Counted from the stretch's first letter, positions 49,941-59,775 are shown. The stretch: 64,000 nucleotides of DNA from Herbaspirillum rubrisubalbicans (GCF_003719195.1 NZ_CP024996.1:2914001-2978000); one strand, 5' to 3'. The notes: generated by a model not told the origin, from the letters alone. Made by a program: numbers and translations.

Positions 49941-51518
49941 TTACTTCTGACGGATATCCATCGCCATCGTGAAACCGTCCGCGCGCGGTGTCAGCACCAA
50001 GCTCTGCTTCATCGCCCAGAATGCATTGAGGTGCTGCAGGGGAATGATGGCGACATCGGTCAAGGCAAGACGGCTCGCCTGCCGTTGCAGATCCTCCCGC
50101 GCAGCATCGTCAGTGGTGCCGGCCGCACGTTCGATGAGGGCATCCACCTCCTTATTGCTGTAGCGGCCATAGTTGCTGACACCGAGCGAGGTTGCGGCGT
50201 TGTAGCTGTGAATGATCGAGACCAGCCCCGTCAGCGAATCGCCGGTCACCGCCCCGTTGCCTACCAGGAAAGCACTGAATTCGGGCTCGCCATTGGCACC
50301 GCTACCGAAGGCGCGCGTCTGGAACACCGAATAAGGCATGGTCGCGACATCGGTCCTGATACCCACTTGACTCCATTGCTGGGCGACGGCCTCGCACAAC
50401 CTGGCATCATTGACGTAGCGATTATTGGGGCAATGCAAGGTCAGCTGGAAACCCTGCGGATAGCCTGCCTGCGCCAGTAACTCCCTGGCCTTGGCGGCAT
50501 CGTAGCCGGGTAGCTTCAGTTCCGGGTCATAGCCGAAGAATCCCTTGGGCACCAGTTGCTGGGCCGCCGTCGCATCGTCCTTCATGAGGTACTTGATGAT
50601 GCCATCGCGATTGATGGCCATCATCATCGCCTGACGCACCTTGAGATCCTTCATGGGATTCTTCTTCAAGGGCGCGCCCGTCACATCGCGCACGAAGGGC
50701 GAAATATCACGGAACTGATCCAGCGCCAGGTAGTTGAGCATGTAGGACGTCACCGAGACCAATTTGAAGGCACGCAACGACCTTTCCATGTTGGCAGTGA
50801 TATCGTTGATGATATCCACCGAGCCGGAGAGCAAGGCGGCTGCCCGTGCCGGTTCGCGTGGAATGAACTGGAAGCTCACGCTATCCCAGGGCTCCTTCTC
50901 GCCCCAGTACGATGGATTCTTGTTGAGCACCAGTTTCTGTCCATGCAACCAACTGCCGAAGCGATAGGGGCCGGTGCCGATGGCCGATTTGCCATTGGCA
51001 AAACTCTCTTCGCTGACGTGCTCACCCAGGGACTTGGGCAGGATGGCGATGAGGCCGAGATTATCGGGCAGAGTCGGGCTGACATGCTTGGTCTTGACCT
51101 GCACGGTCAAGGGCCCGCTGACGCTGATTGCGCTCACTTCGCGCAGGTAGGAACGGAAGGTGCGCGGCCCCGAGAGGTTCATGGCGCGTTCGATGGAATA
51201 TTTCACGTCCTCGGCCGTCATGGTCTGCCCGTCATGAAACTTGACGTCCGGCCGCAACTTGAATTCCCAGGTGGTCGGATTGATCATGCGCCACGACAGC
51301 GCCAGGCTGGGCTTGGGACGGAGTTGATGATCCTGTGCCACCAGGGAATCATAGACATGGGCCCAGATGTTGCGGTTGGCACTATTGAGGACGTGCGGAT
51401 CGGCCGAGGTAATTTCTGCCTTGAACCCGATCTTCAGTTCAGCCGCCTGCGCGACCGTCCCCAGCAGCCCAACGACGATACAGGCTGCGGCAAATACTTT
51501 CCTCACTACCTTGAACAT
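49941..51518 (-). CDS. dppA: Peptide ABC transporter periplasmic binding protein (DppA-like)
   Basis: 525 residues. Signal peptide VFAAACIVVGLLGTVAQAAE, then family 5 extracellular solute-binding features: ITSADPHVLNSANRNIWAHV, RPDVKFHDGQTMTAEDVKYS and IGTGPYRFGSWLHGQ. It binds peptides or related ligands and delivers them to DppBC. It is the last gene before its own terminator. Confidence 0.9.
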   Translation of the reverse strand: MFKVVRKVFAAACIVVGLLGTVAQAAELKIGFKAEITSADPHVLNSANRNIWAHVYDSLVAQDHQLRPKPSLALSWRMINPTTWEFKLRPDVKFHDGQTMTAEDVKYSIERAMNLSGPRTFRSYLREVSAISVSGPLTVQVKTKHVSPTLPDNLGLIAILPKSLGEHVSEESFANGKSAIGTGPYRFGSWLHGQKLVLNKNPSYWGEKEPWDSVSFQFIPREPARAAALLSGSVDIINDITANMERSLRAFKLVSVTSYMLNYLALDQFRDISPFVRDVTGAPLKKNPMKDLKVRQAMMMAINRDGIIKYLMKDDATAAQQLVPKGFFGYDPELKLPGYDAAKARELLAQAGYPQGFQLTLHCPNNRYVNDARLCEAVAQQWSQVGIRTDVATMPYSVFQTRAFGSGANGEPEFSAFLVGNGAVTGDSLTGLVSIIHSYNAATSLGVSNYGRYSNKEVDALIERAAGTTDDAAREDLQRQASRLALTDVAIIPLQHLNAFWAMKQSLVLTPRADGFTMAMDIRQK

Positions 51519-51572
51519 GTTACGACCCTCTCCTTGACTTCGTTAAACAGTTGACCATGTCTGACTCGGCTC

Positions 51573-52328
51573 TCAACGATATCCCAGATTCATGGACAGT
51601 TGGCGCGCCGCTTCCCGCAGCATTCCCGCCGTCGCCGCGACATCCTCGTCACGGATACGGCTGGCCGGACCTGCCACGCTGAGGGCGGCCATCACCTCGG
51701 CTTTGGCATTGAAGACGGGCGCTGCAATGGCCACCGAATCGGCCGACATCTCGCCGTAGGAGACGGCATGTCCCGTCTGCAGGACCTTGGCAATGGCCTG
51801 CTTCAGGCTACTGCGATTGACCAGCGTGGCGCTGGTGAAGCGCTTGCGCTCAGTACGCAGGACATGGTCCTGGATCTCCCTGGGAGCATAGGCCAACAGC
51901 ACCTTGCCCGAAGCTCCCACGTAAAGAGGGCGCCGGCTGCCTGACTGGGTCTGGACGCGAATAGGCTCAAAAGACTCCCAGCGTGCAATGCAGACCGACT
52001 CCAGACCGTCGCGGATGCGCATCTGCACACTTTCGTTGCAGGCAATGCCGATTTGGCGCAGGTATTTCTTGCCCAGTCGTGCCAGACTGATCTGGCCTTC
52101 AGCCGCCACCCCCAGGTATAAGGCGTTGTAGCCCAGGCCATAGATGGGTGCCTGGTTATCGCGACAGACCAGGCCGTTCTTCTCCAGCGTATAAAGCATA
52201 CGGAATGCCCGCGCCTTGGTCATCCCGGAGCGCAGCGACAACTCCGTCACTCCGAGGCCTGGGCACTGTGCCACCAACAGGAGCAAGCCCAATGTCTCCT
52301 CAACTGCATCGATCGTGTAATCAGTCAT
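51573..52328 (-). CDS. IclR-family transcription regulator 1
   Basis: 251 residues. N-terminal winged helix (LGLLLLVAQCPGLGVTELSL) and a C-terminal effector domain (RRPLYVGASGKVLLAYAPRE; VSYGEMSADSVAIAAPVFNA). It is a close paralogue of the regulator at 54718-55482. Its place between the transporter and the porin suggests it controls both, likely through TGATAC/GTATCA sites. Confidence 0.9.
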   Translation of the reverse strand: MTDYTIDAVEETLGLLLLVAQCPGLGVTELSLRSGMTKARAFRMLYTLEKNGLVCRDNQAPIYGLGYNALYLGVAAEGQISLARLGKKYLRQIGIACNESVQMRIRDGLESVCIARWESFEPIRVQTQSGSRRPLYVGASGKVLLAYAPREIQDHVLRTERKRFTSATLVNRSSLKQAIAKVLQTGHAVSYGEMSADSVAIAAPVFNAKAEVMAALSVAGPASRIRDEDVAATAGMLREAARQLSMNLGYR

Positions 52329-52456
52329 AGCTCAGATGTCTGGACAGGAATCCAGCGCTATGGTCCGGCGCGGCATACGCCGGCCAATGCCCCAGAAAAA
52401 AACCAATCCCGCACGCGAGATTGGCAAGGAGGAGACACCTCAATAACACGAAAGCC

Positions 52457-53665
52457 TCAGAAGCGATGCAGGATGCCCAGCGCCAGGGCGTTCTGCGACT
52501 TGTCCGCACCCGGTGCGCCATTGCTGGTCAGGCCAGGGCTGTACATGTCGGACGCCCGCATATTGGCCAGCATGGCGTACAACAGGCTGCGTTTGGACAG
52601 ACTGTAGTCGGCACCCAGGACAAACGTGGTGAGCTTGCCCTTGTTGGAAGCACCCACGAAGTCATAACGCGAATAGATCACGCTGCCCTTGAAGAGCCAG
52701 TTGCCCATCTTGTAGTCGGCGCCGACGTCATAGATGTCAGCGCGAGAGTTGTTGATGCCGCCCGCAGTGAATGCCGCGGTACCGCTGGTGGCGGTCACGG
52801 TACGGACGAAGTTGGCCGCCGTACCGGACGATGCGTTGACCAGCGGCTGCTTGACCAGCGAGTAGGTGCCGCGCAAGGTCACGGGACCGATATCGTAGTT
52901 GGTGCCCAGCATCCATACCTTGGTGCAAGTGTCGCCCGCATTGCCCAACGTGGCCGTATTGCAGCCAGCGTTGCTGGCCGCGCCCTGGTCACTGCTGGTG
53001 TTGGTGGAGACCGAGCCGACGGTAGCCGCCTTCTTCGATTGCCAGTAGGCCAAGCCGATGCCGAACGGGCCGTTGTCGTAGTTGGCGCCCAGCCCCAGCG
53101 ACTGACCGGTACTGTTGGAGCCAGCCGCCTCACCGAAGGCGTAGGTTAAGTTGGCCTGGAAGCCACCATAGTTAGGTGTGGTGTAGTAGATCATGTTGTT
53201 GGCACGTTCGCCGGTGGCACGATCCAGATTGTTGCCGTGTGCCTTGCCAGTAAAGGGCAACATGCGCGACGCAGTGGAATACTGGTTGGCGATGAAATCG
53301 GTGTAGTCCTTGCGGCGTCCCAACTGAACATCACCATAGTCGCCGCTCAGGCCCACCGTGGTGCGGCGACCGAAGGTCGCACCATTCTGTGCAGAGGCGC
53401 CGTTATCGAGCGTAAAGCCGCCTTCAATGACGAACTCAGCCTTGTTTCCGCCGCCCAGGTCCTCAGCGCCACGGAAACCAATACGCGACTGCGTGTACTG
53501 ACCTGAATCGATGCCCACGCGGCTACCGGTGTTGGTGCCGGTGGTGGCAACTTTGTTCACGTAGCCAAGGCCGGCGGTGGCGACCCCGTAGATCTCCACC
53601 GAGCTTTGCGCATATGCAGTACCTACGATGCCCAGGCAGGCCAGTCCAATTGCGGATTTCTTCAC
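52457..53665 (-). CDS. Gram-negative general porin
   Basis: 402 residues starting with GTG at 53665, chosen because it gives a clean signal peptide (VKKSAIGLACLGIVGTAYAQ) and GGGAGAG upstream. The mature protein begins SSVEIYGVATAGLGYVNK, the start of Burkholderiales-type OmpC-like porins, and ends in the terminal Phe (LGILHRF). It likely lets small ligands of the adjacent transporter cross the outer membrane. Confidence 0.9.
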   Translation of the reverse strand: MKKSAIGLACLGIVGTAYAQSSVEIYGVATAGLGYVNKVATTGTNTGSRVGIDSGQYTQSRIGFRGAEDLGGGNKAEFVIEGGFTLDNGASAQNGATFGRRTTVGLSGDYGDVQLGRRKDYTDFIANQYSTASRMLPFTGKAHGNNLDRATGERANNMIYYTTPNYGGFQANLTYAFGEAAGSNSTGQSLGLGANYDNGPFGIGLAYWQSKKAATVGSVSTNTSSDQGAASNAGCNTATLGNAGDTCTKVWMLGTNYDIGPVTLRGTYSLVKQPLVNASSGTAANFVRTVTATSGTAAFTAGGINNSRADIYDVGADYKMGNWLFKGSVIYSRYDFVGASNKGKLTTFVLGADYSLSKRSLLYAMLANMRASDMYSPGLTSNGAPGADKSQNALALGILHRF

Positions 53666-54024
53666 ATCACTCTCCCTTGATACCAGATTGTCGATAATAA
53701 ATACATCACCCCATCGTATCACTCTGCAAACCAATGTCACGACAGGCGATATGTTAAACAGCCGCATCGACATCGTCAACGATGTTTCATTAAAAAATAT
53801 CCTGTATTATTATGTGAAACAAGGACAGAGATTCAGGTGTGAAAAATGCGCCAGAAAGTGGCACCAACAGCGACTTCGCACCAAATGGAGACAGGTATGG
53901 CGTCATTCGCGGGTGAGAAGTCGGTTTCACTGAGCGAAAGAGCGCAGGAACGCTTCGATCTTCACGCCAATGAACGCGCGCCAGCCTATGCCAGCCGATT
54001 CAACCTGAATGCAAGGAAAACGGG
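53666..54024. promoter_or_regulatory. Region between porin and ECF sigma gene
   Basis: 359 bases between divergent genes, AT-rich near 53690-53830. It contains the half-sites TGATAC (53678-53683) and GTATCA (53716-53721), the same as the palindrome before dppB, placed in the porin promoter. A plus-strand frame from 53846 overlaps the sigma gene and has no strong support. Confidence 0.45.
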
Positions 54025-54615
54025 ATGCGACACGATATGCCGAAGAAAAGGCAGCAGCCCCGCGTGCTGGAGGCAGATGCGGCCAATGACGACGCCGAGG
54101 TGATGGAGGCCATCGCAGGGGGTAACCGCGCCGTATTCGAAAAATTATATAAACAGTATTTTCCGCGACTGACGTCTTTCCTGCGCCGGCTTACTGCCCA
54201 CCCTCACCTCATCGACGAGATCATCAACGACACCATGTTGGTGGTGTGGCAGAAAGCCCATACCTACAATCAGACCTGCAAGGTGTCCACCTGGATCTTT
54301 GCGATCGCCTATCGCCAAGGACTGAAAGCGCTGCGAAACTTGCGGCAGGAGATCGAGATCGTGAGCGACGAGGACGATCCCTGCGATACGCCTGGACCGG
54401 AACAGCAGATGAGCCGTCTGCAAATGAGGAAAGTGCTGGAGAGCGCCCTATCCGAGCTGTCCACGGAGCAGCGCAGCGTCATCGCCCTGAGCTACTACCA
54501 TGGCATGGCCTACGATGAGATCGCCCGAGCCATGAAATGCCCGATCAATACCATCAAGACCCGCATGTTTCATGCACGGCGCAAGCTCAAATCCCTGCTG
54601 TATGCCTATCAATGA
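54025..54615 (+). CDS. Stand-alone ECF sigma factor
   Basis: 196 residues. Region 2 (YFPRLTSFLRRLTAHPHLID; NDTMLVVWQKAHTYN) and region 4 (STEQRSVIALSYYHGMAYDE; INTIKTRMFHARRKLKSLL) are both clear. AAGGA precedes the ATG. No anti-sigma gene follows; the next gene is on the other strand. It is unlike HrpL in detail and its targets are unknown. Confidence 0.88.
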   Translation: MRHDMPKKRQQPRVLEADAANDDAEVMEAIAGGNRAVFEKLYKQYFPRLTSFLRRLTAHPHLIDEIINDTMLVVWQKAHTYNQTCKVSTWIFAIAYRQGLKALRNLRQEIEIVSDEDDPCDTPGPEQQMSRLQMRKVLESALSELSTEQRSVIALSYYHGMAYDEIARAMKCPINTIKTRMFHARRKLKSLLYAYQ

Positions 54616-54717
54616 ACAAAAGGCATTTCAGGCAGAACAAGAGAAGAGCTCAGAGAATGACTTGACCCCTCGCGCCAGAAACCCGGCATGAAACAGAGAC
54701 GAGCTCTCCTGTGATAC

Positions 54718-55482
54718 TCAAGCCAGTGCGTCGACGTAACCGAGCAACCGGGAGAAACGGGCGGCGGCCTGAGTGATGATCTTGACATACTTGTCCAACT
54801 TCTCTTTGGGCACACGGCTAGAGGGTGCCGTCATGGACAGCGAGGCCACCACATGCCCCTGGGAATCCCGCACCGGAGCGGCAACGGCCACCATGTCCGC
54901 CGTTTTCTCGGAATGGGAGATACTGAATCCCTCGGCCAGAATCTTCTTGAGTTCCTTCTTGAGGTCAGTCTGCTTGACGATGGTGTTCGGGGTGAATTTC
55001 TCCAGCTTTCCCGAGAGAATCTCGGCCTGTACATCTGCCGGCGCGTACGCCAGCAACAACTTGCCAGAGGCTCCGGCAGACAAGGGGCGGCGGTCTCCCA
55101 GTTGACTGTGGACCCTGATCGCATGGGGGGCATCCCACCAGGCCACGCACACCGTGTCCATGCCATCCCGGACCCTGACCAGCACGCTCTCGTTACATTC
55201 GTTGCCGATATCTTCTAGGATGTCACGGGCCACGTTGACCAGGCTCAACTGGCCCTGTGCCGCGGTTCCCAGAATCAAGGCGCGATAACCCAGGCTATAA
55301 GTCGCCATGGGCAACTGGCGCCGTACCAGACCGCATTCTTCCAAGGTGGTCAGCAGCCGGAAGGCGCGTGCCTTGGTGTTGCCGGAACGCTTGGCCAGCT
55401 CGGTCACGCCATTGCCGCCTTCTTCAGCCACCAGAAACAGCAGCTCTATCGCCTTGCTTACCGCATCGACGGTGTAACTCAT
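54718..55482 (-). CDS. IclR-family transcription regulator 2
   Basis: 254 residues. Helix-turn-helix EEGGNGVTELAKRSGNTKAR and effector domain with RRPLSAGASGKLLLAYAPAD and SISHSEKTADMVAVAAPVRD. Paralogue of regulator 1. A perfect inverted repeat TGTTTCC-N5-GGAAACA lies about 200 bases upstream and could be its operator. It may control the SDR and aminotransferase genes or the transporter. Confidence 0.9.
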   Translation of the reverse strand: MSYTVDAVSKAIELLFLVAEEGGNGVTELAKRSGNTKARAFRLLTTLEECGLVRRQLPMATYSLGYRALILGTAAQGQLSLVNVARDILEDIGNECNESVLVRVRDGMDTVCVAWWDAPHAIRVHSQLGDRRPLSAGASGKLLLAYAPADVQAEILSGKLEKFTPNTIVKQTDLKKELKKILAEGFSISHSEKTADMVAVAAPVRDSQGHVVASLSMTAPSSRVPKEKLDKYVKIITQAAARFSRLLGYVDALA

Positions 55483-55822
55483 AAGTCACTTTCCTTATTG
55501 TTCAACTCGATCTTCACGAGCCCCTCACCAGGAGCCTTGTCCGCCCCCACGGGTAGGCCATTTTCGCAGAAATACACGCACGTGGTCGCCAGCCCGGGCA
55601 ACTCTGGTAACGACTTCTGGCACCACCTGCCGAACCGCGCCCGATGAAACTGAAGATGAATGCTAAACGATACACTGTTTCCCTGAAGGAAACAATACGG
55701 ACGTACACCGGCTCTGCCGCGCATTGCCTCGCCGAACTATCTGGCGCGCCGTCACCACTGACCCCTGCAAGGCACGCACGCAGTGCCAGACGTCGGCGCA
55801 ACCCGGGAAAGGAGCCCCTCTG
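55483..55822. promoter_or_regulatory. Region upstream of IclR regulator 2
   Basis: 340 bases. It holds the perfect inverted repeat TGTTTCC-CTGAA-GGAAACA at 55676-55694 and a nearby ACGATACA, a motif also seen in the dppB promoter. GTTTCC/GGAAAC arms are common in IclR operators. No further gene with a ribosome site. Confidence 0.5.
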
Positions 55823-55960
55823 ATGAAAAAATTTACGGTTCGGGTAAGAACAGCAGAACAAGGATTTGCCTACACGGAACTGGCACGCTGCAGCAGCGAT
55901 GCGGCAGCAGCCGCATGTGATCGATTTGGGCCCTGTGGCGTGACGGTCATCCCCTTGTAG
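55823..55960 (+). CDS. Small protein (45 residues)
   Basis: MKKFTVRVRTAEQGFAYTEL and on to VTVIPL, with AAGGAG nine bases before the ATG. It has two cysteines and a beta-alpha-beta-like pattern. It looks like a short conserved protein of proteobacteria, but I do not recognise the family. Confidence 0.6.
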   Translation: MKKFTVRVRTAEQGFAYTELARCSSDAAAAACDRFGPCGVTVIPL

Positions 55961-56020
55961 GAGCGTGGCGACCATCCGACCCATCTGCCTGCACCTCGGC
56001 ACAGCCACCCTCTGCGCTCT

Positions 56021-56749
56021 TCAACCGAGGCTCGCAACCGGTTGCTGCCCGAAGTCTTCAGTGAGAAGGAAATCCATCAGATGCCGCGCACACGTAGCCG
56101 GCGCCGCCAGTTGCCCCTGTGCATGCAGACAGAGGAACAGTTCGCGCAAGGCGAAGCGTTCCTCTGGCAGGTCCCGCAGTTCTGCCTGCATGTCGGTGTC
56201 GATCACTCCAGGCGCGACACTGCAGATGCGCAGCCCCGGCGTGCCATCTTGCGCGACGGCACGCGCGTGGTGGTCCAGCGCCGCCTTGCTTGCGCCGTAC
56301 ACCGACCACCCCGGATAGGCCTGACGGCCGGCACCGCTGGAAAGATGCAGGATGCGACACTCGCACCCCAAGCGAGCTTGCGCAAGTGTTGCCAGTCTGG
56401 CCGACAGTATGAGGGCCGCGCCGACATTGAGCATCACCGCCTGGGCGATGTCTTGCGCACATTGGTGCGGCAGCGCGCCGCTCGGTTGTATGGTGGCGGC
56501 ATTATTGATCAGCAGCACCTCTGCCTCATCGGCCAAGAAGGCCGACAATGCGTCGCCGTCCAGCCATGAGAGTAGTTGCCGGGGATCGGCCAGATCGATC
56601 ACCTGCTGATGCAACAAAGAAGGCCATTGCTGGGCCAACGTCTCATTGCGGCGACGGGCCAGCCCCAATACGGCAACCTCGCGTTGCATCAGTTCGGCAG
56701 CGATGGCTGCCCCCAGGCCACGGGTGTGGCCAGTTACGATTGCTTTCAT
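56021..56749 (-). CDS. Short-chain dehydrogenase/reductase
   Basis: 242 residues from MKAIVTGHTRGLGAAIAAEL. The cofactor motif T-G-x-x-x-G-L-G, NNAA, the catalytic Ser in LHLSSG and YGASK (Tyr-x-x-x-Lys) are all present, so it should be active with NAD(P). The longer frame upstream overlaps the divergent aminotransferase gene. The substrate is unknown; its neighbour is an aminotransferase. Confidence 0.88.
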   Translation of the reverse strand: MKAIVTGHTRGLGAAIAAELMQREVAVLGLARRRNETLAQQWPSLLHQQVIDLADPRQLLSWLDGDALSAFLADEAEVLLINNAATIQPSGALPHQCAQDIAQAVMLNVGAALILSARLATLAQARLGCECRILHLSSGAGRQAYPGWSVYGASKAALDHHARAVAQDGTPGLRICSVAPGVIDTDMQAELRDLPEERFALRELFLCLHAQGQLAAPATCARHLMDFLLTEDFGQQPVASLG

Positions 56750-56882
56750 GTTTGCTCCTGCCGTCTGGATCAAGCCGGCGGGGGAACCGCCGACACCGCA
56801 GCGCCACTCAATGAGAAATAGCCCGCCACGGTATGCACTGATCCGTGGCGCTCCCCAAGGCAAACTTTCGCTGACAAATTCC

Positions 56883-58268
56883 ATGAACCACATCGTCGGT
56901 CGCGCATTGGAGCAAAGAGACTATCGGGCCATTCATCTGGCGCGACATCTGTTGCCGTTCGAAGATCACAAGTTCCTTCAACCCGAACATGTTCGGGTGA
57001 TCGTGCGTGGCCAGGGTCTGTATGTATGGGACGACCATGGCCGCCGCTTGCTCGATGGCATGTCCGGTCTTTGGTGTACCACGCTGGGGTATGGACGGCA
57101 GGAGCTGGTGGCTGCAGCCACCAGGCAGATGACCACCCTGTCCTATTGCAGCCAATTCTTCAACACCGCCCACCCCACACTAGCCGAGCTGTCGGCGCGG
57201 CTGTTCGAGCTGCTGCCAGCACATTACAGTCGTATCCTGTATTGCAACTCCGGCTCCGAAGCCAACGAGATCCTCATCAAGGTGGTACGCCGCTACTGGG
57301 AGCTCGCCGGACGCACCAGCAAGCGCGTCATCATCGGCCGTCACAATGGCTATCATGGTTCGACGGTGGGTAGCGCCTCCCTGGGCGGAATGAAGATCAT
57401 GCACGCTCTGGGTGCAAGTATGCTGCCCGAGGTCCAGCATATCGAACAGCCCTTCTGGTTCGGCTATGACGGTCCGCTCAACGAGGTCGAGTTTGGCCTG
57501 CACGCGGCACAAGCCCTGGAGCGCAAGATCATCGAACTCGGTGCGGACAATGTGGCGGCTTTCGTGGCAGAACCCTTCCAAGGCGCTGGCGGCATGATCT
57601 TCCCGCCCGACAATTACTGGCCCGAGATCCAGCGCATCTGCCAACGTCATGAGGTCTTGCTGTGCGCCGACGAGGTCATCGGCGGCTTCGGCCGGACCGG
57701 CCATTGGTTCGCGCATGAGTATTTCGGCTTCCAGCCCGATCTGCTCACCATCGCCAAGGGGCTGACCTCGGGCTACGTGCCCATGGGTGGCCTGGTACTG
57801 TCCGAGCGGGTCGGCGAAACGCTGGCCGAGTGCGGTGGTCTGTTCGCCCATGGCTTGACTTACCAGGGTCATCCGGTGGCCGCCGCCGTCGCGCTGGCCA
57901 CGTTGTCGCTGCTTGATGAAGGTGGTGTGCTGGCACGACTGGCCACATGCACCGGCCCCTATCTGCAGGCACAACTGCGCAGCCGGCTGGGCGCACATGT
58001 GCTGGTCAACGAGATTCAGGGAACCGGAGCGGTGGCCGCCCTGCAGCTTGCCTTGGGAAAGGATGGCAAACAACGCTTTGCCAACGAGAATGCGGTCGGG
58101 TTGCATTGTATGCGCCGAGCCCAGCATCATGGGCTCATTGTGCGCAATTCCGGTGCCCGCATCATCCTGGCCCCGGCGCTGGTGGCTAGTCTTGCCGAGT
58201 TGGACGAACTCATCGACAAACTCACACTGGCCCTGGACGATACGGCTCGGGCGCTGCAGATGGCGTAG
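56883..58268 (+). CDS. Class III (omega-amino acid:pyruvate-type) aminotransferase
   Basis: 461 residues from MNHIVGRALEQRDYRAIHLA. PLP enzyme of the fold-type I class III family: NSGSEANEILIKVVRRYW, RHNGYHGSTVGSASLGG, LCADEVIGGFGRTGHWFAHE and the cofactor Lys in LTIAKGLTSGYVPMGG. It transfers amino groups from amines or omega-amino acids to pyruvate or similar acceptors. The stop is followed by a short triple repeat of ATGGCGTAG. Confidence 0.9.
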   Translation: MNHIVGRALEQRDYRAIHLARHLLPFEDHKFLQPEHVRVIVRGQGLYVWDDHGRRLLDGMSGLWCTTLGYGRQELVAAATRQMTTLSYCSQFFNTAHPTLAELSARLFELLPAHYSRILYCNSGSEANEILIKVVRRYWELAGRTSKRVIIGRHNGYHGSTVGSASLGGMKIMHALGASMLPEVQHIEQPFWFGYDGPLNEVEFGLHAAQALERKIIELGADNVAAFVAEPFQGAGGMIFPPDNYWPEIQRICQRHEVLLCADEVIGGFGRTGHWFAHEYFGFQPDLLTIAKGLTSGYVPMGGLVLSERVGETLAECGGLFAHGLTYQGHPVAAAVALATLSLLDEGGVLARLATCTGPYLQAQLRSRLGAHVLVNEIQGTGAVAALQLALGKDGKQRFANENAVGLHCMRRAQHHGLIVRNSGARIILAPALVASLAELDELIDKLTLALDDTARALQMA

Positions 58269-58286
58269 ATGGCGTAGATGGCGTAA
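58256..58286 (+). repeat. Three-fold nine-base repeat at the aminotransferase stop
   Basis: AGATGGCGT occurs three times in a row, so the stop codon is repeated (TAG). This is probably a small tandem duplication of the gene's end. Confidence 0.85.
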
Positions 58287-58450
58287 TCGCAGCCTTGTGC
58301 CAGCCCGGGCATGGCACATCATCTTCTGCAGCCGCTTGCCTGGGACCAGGAAATGGCATAGAGTATCGTATTATCTAAAGATACCGAGTATTCTTAGATG
58401 AAACAACCTGTCATGTGATCGATTGTTGCCGAGGCCATTGCTTCTCCCCG
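58269..58450. promoter_or_regulatory. Region upstream of the 58451 gene
   Basis: 182 bases without a gene. GTATC (58363-58367) and GATAC (58380-58384) arms flank an AT-rich core, resembling the TGATAC/GTATCA sites at dppB and the porin promoter. No other signal. Confidence 0.4.
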
Positions 58451-58753
58451 ATGAACTCTTCTTATCCATGCCTGACCGCCGAAGGTTTGTTCTTTCAACT
58501 TTCCTGCGGCGGTGAATCGCTGCTCTTCCTCCTCAGCCCGGAGGCGCTCACGCTGCTGTCCCAACGTTGCACCTATGCGATGGATGCATTCAATCTCTAC
58601 CGCGCCCATGAAGCGCTGATCCATCTGACCGCACGTATCGTGGCGCTGGAAAACAAGTCACTGCCCCATATTCTCCTCGATCGCTGCCACTTCGAGGCCG
58701 ATGCCGCCATCCACAGAGCGGCATCGCAGCGACTGCCCACCCTGCCATCCTGA
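58451..58753 (+). CDS. Small protein, DUF1488-like
   Basis: 100 residues from MNSSYPCLTAEGLFFQLSCG. The pattern FFQLSCGGESLLFLLSPEAL, followed by helices, resembles the small DUF1488 family, for which no firm function is known. The similarity is weak. It is followed by an independent plus-strand gene. Confidence 0.5.
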   Translation: MNSSYPCLTAEGLFFQLSCGGESLLFLLSPEALTLLSQRCTYAMDAFNLYRAHEALIHLTARIVALENKSLPHILLDRCHFEADAAIHRAASQRLPTLPS

Positions 58754-58892
58754 CCTCCCGGCGTGACCTGCCCCGGGTCCACCATTGCCTGCGTGTGGAA
58801 CCACTCCCCGGAAAACCACCACCCAGACCAGACGGGATTGATAGGCGCTGTAGCTCACCCTCTCATCCCGAACCACTTTGGGAGATCCTGAC

Positions 58893-59567
58893 TTGCACGC
58901 AAAGCTTTCACCGTTTTCTCTCTGGGGCCTGACACTGGAGGCCAAGGCAGCCCCTGATCAAGCACCAATGCAGCAGACCTTCATCGTCAGACTGGGTGAC
59001 GAAATGGGCTTACTCACCTTCGCCTCGGCGCTGGATGCAGAAATCTATTGCCAGCACCTGGCCGCGTGCGGCGTCACAGGCTGGCGGCGCGAGCGACTGG
59101 AACGAATCGACCTCACCAGCGCCCTGGCAACGATACCGCAGCAACAACAGCGACTCATGTTATCGCTGGGGTTCTATGCCTCCGATACCAAGGATCTGCT
59201 CGCCGACGACAGCCAATCGCTCGTTACGCCCTTGCTGCCGGTGCAGTTCAACATGCGCCATCGCCAGCACGGTCTGCATCAGTTGCGTATCGGTGCTGAC
59301 ATTCCTGCCTTTGTCCAACACTGGTGGGGAAGCATCGGTGGCGAGAATTATGGCCAGCAGATCGGTGCGCTGGAACGTTCCTCCGAAGCTGCCCTCACCC
59401 GATGTGCGGCCGACGCACTGCGCAAGATTCACATTACGGGCATCAGCCACTACCTGCACACCTGGACAGTGGCAGGCATGGCAGAGATCTATGCCCTATA
59501 CCGACCGGATTCAGGCGAATGGGGATTTCAACCGGTACGCCACGAGGAAACACGACAGTTTCATTGA
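58893..59567 (+). CDS. Hypothetical protein (about 224 residues)
   Basis: Starts with TTG at 58893, preceded by GGGAGA; a second in-frame TTG lies at 58878. The protein begins LHAKLSPFSLWGLTLEAKAA and has a mixed alpha/beta composition with a Trp-rich part (VQHWWGSIGGENYG; HYLHTWTVAGM). No signal or membrane segment. I do not recognise the family. Confidence 0.6.
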   Translation: MHAKLSPFSLWGLTLEAKAAPDQAPMQQTFIVRLGDEMGLLTFASALDAEIYCQHLAACGVTGWRRERLERIDLTSALATIPQQQQRLMLSLGFYASDTKDLLADDSQSLVTPLLPVQFNMRHRQHGLHQLRIGADIPAFVQHWWGSIGGENYGQQIGALERSSEAALTRCAADALRKIHITGISHYLHTWTVAGMAEIYALYRPDSGEWGFQPVRHEETRQFH

Positions 59568-59775
59568 CAGGCGCAAACAGTCGTTCGCGCTTGCGTGGGC
59601 GTCGGTATCAACGCAGCGGCCATCGTGCATATCAGGCAAATGTCGGTCATCGACATCCCATCACAATCAAGAAAACATTAGAAACAACAAGCTAACTAAT
59701 CTTTACATTTTGCTTTTGCGATAGGTCAATGTTGCAACCATAGGGAAGCCTAGTATTTCCTCACGCGAACAGACA

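Noticed and set aside
53846..54103. A small plus-strand protein before the ECF sigma gene
   Set aside because: It overlaps the start of the sigma factor in another frame and changes composition there; no clear ribosome site.
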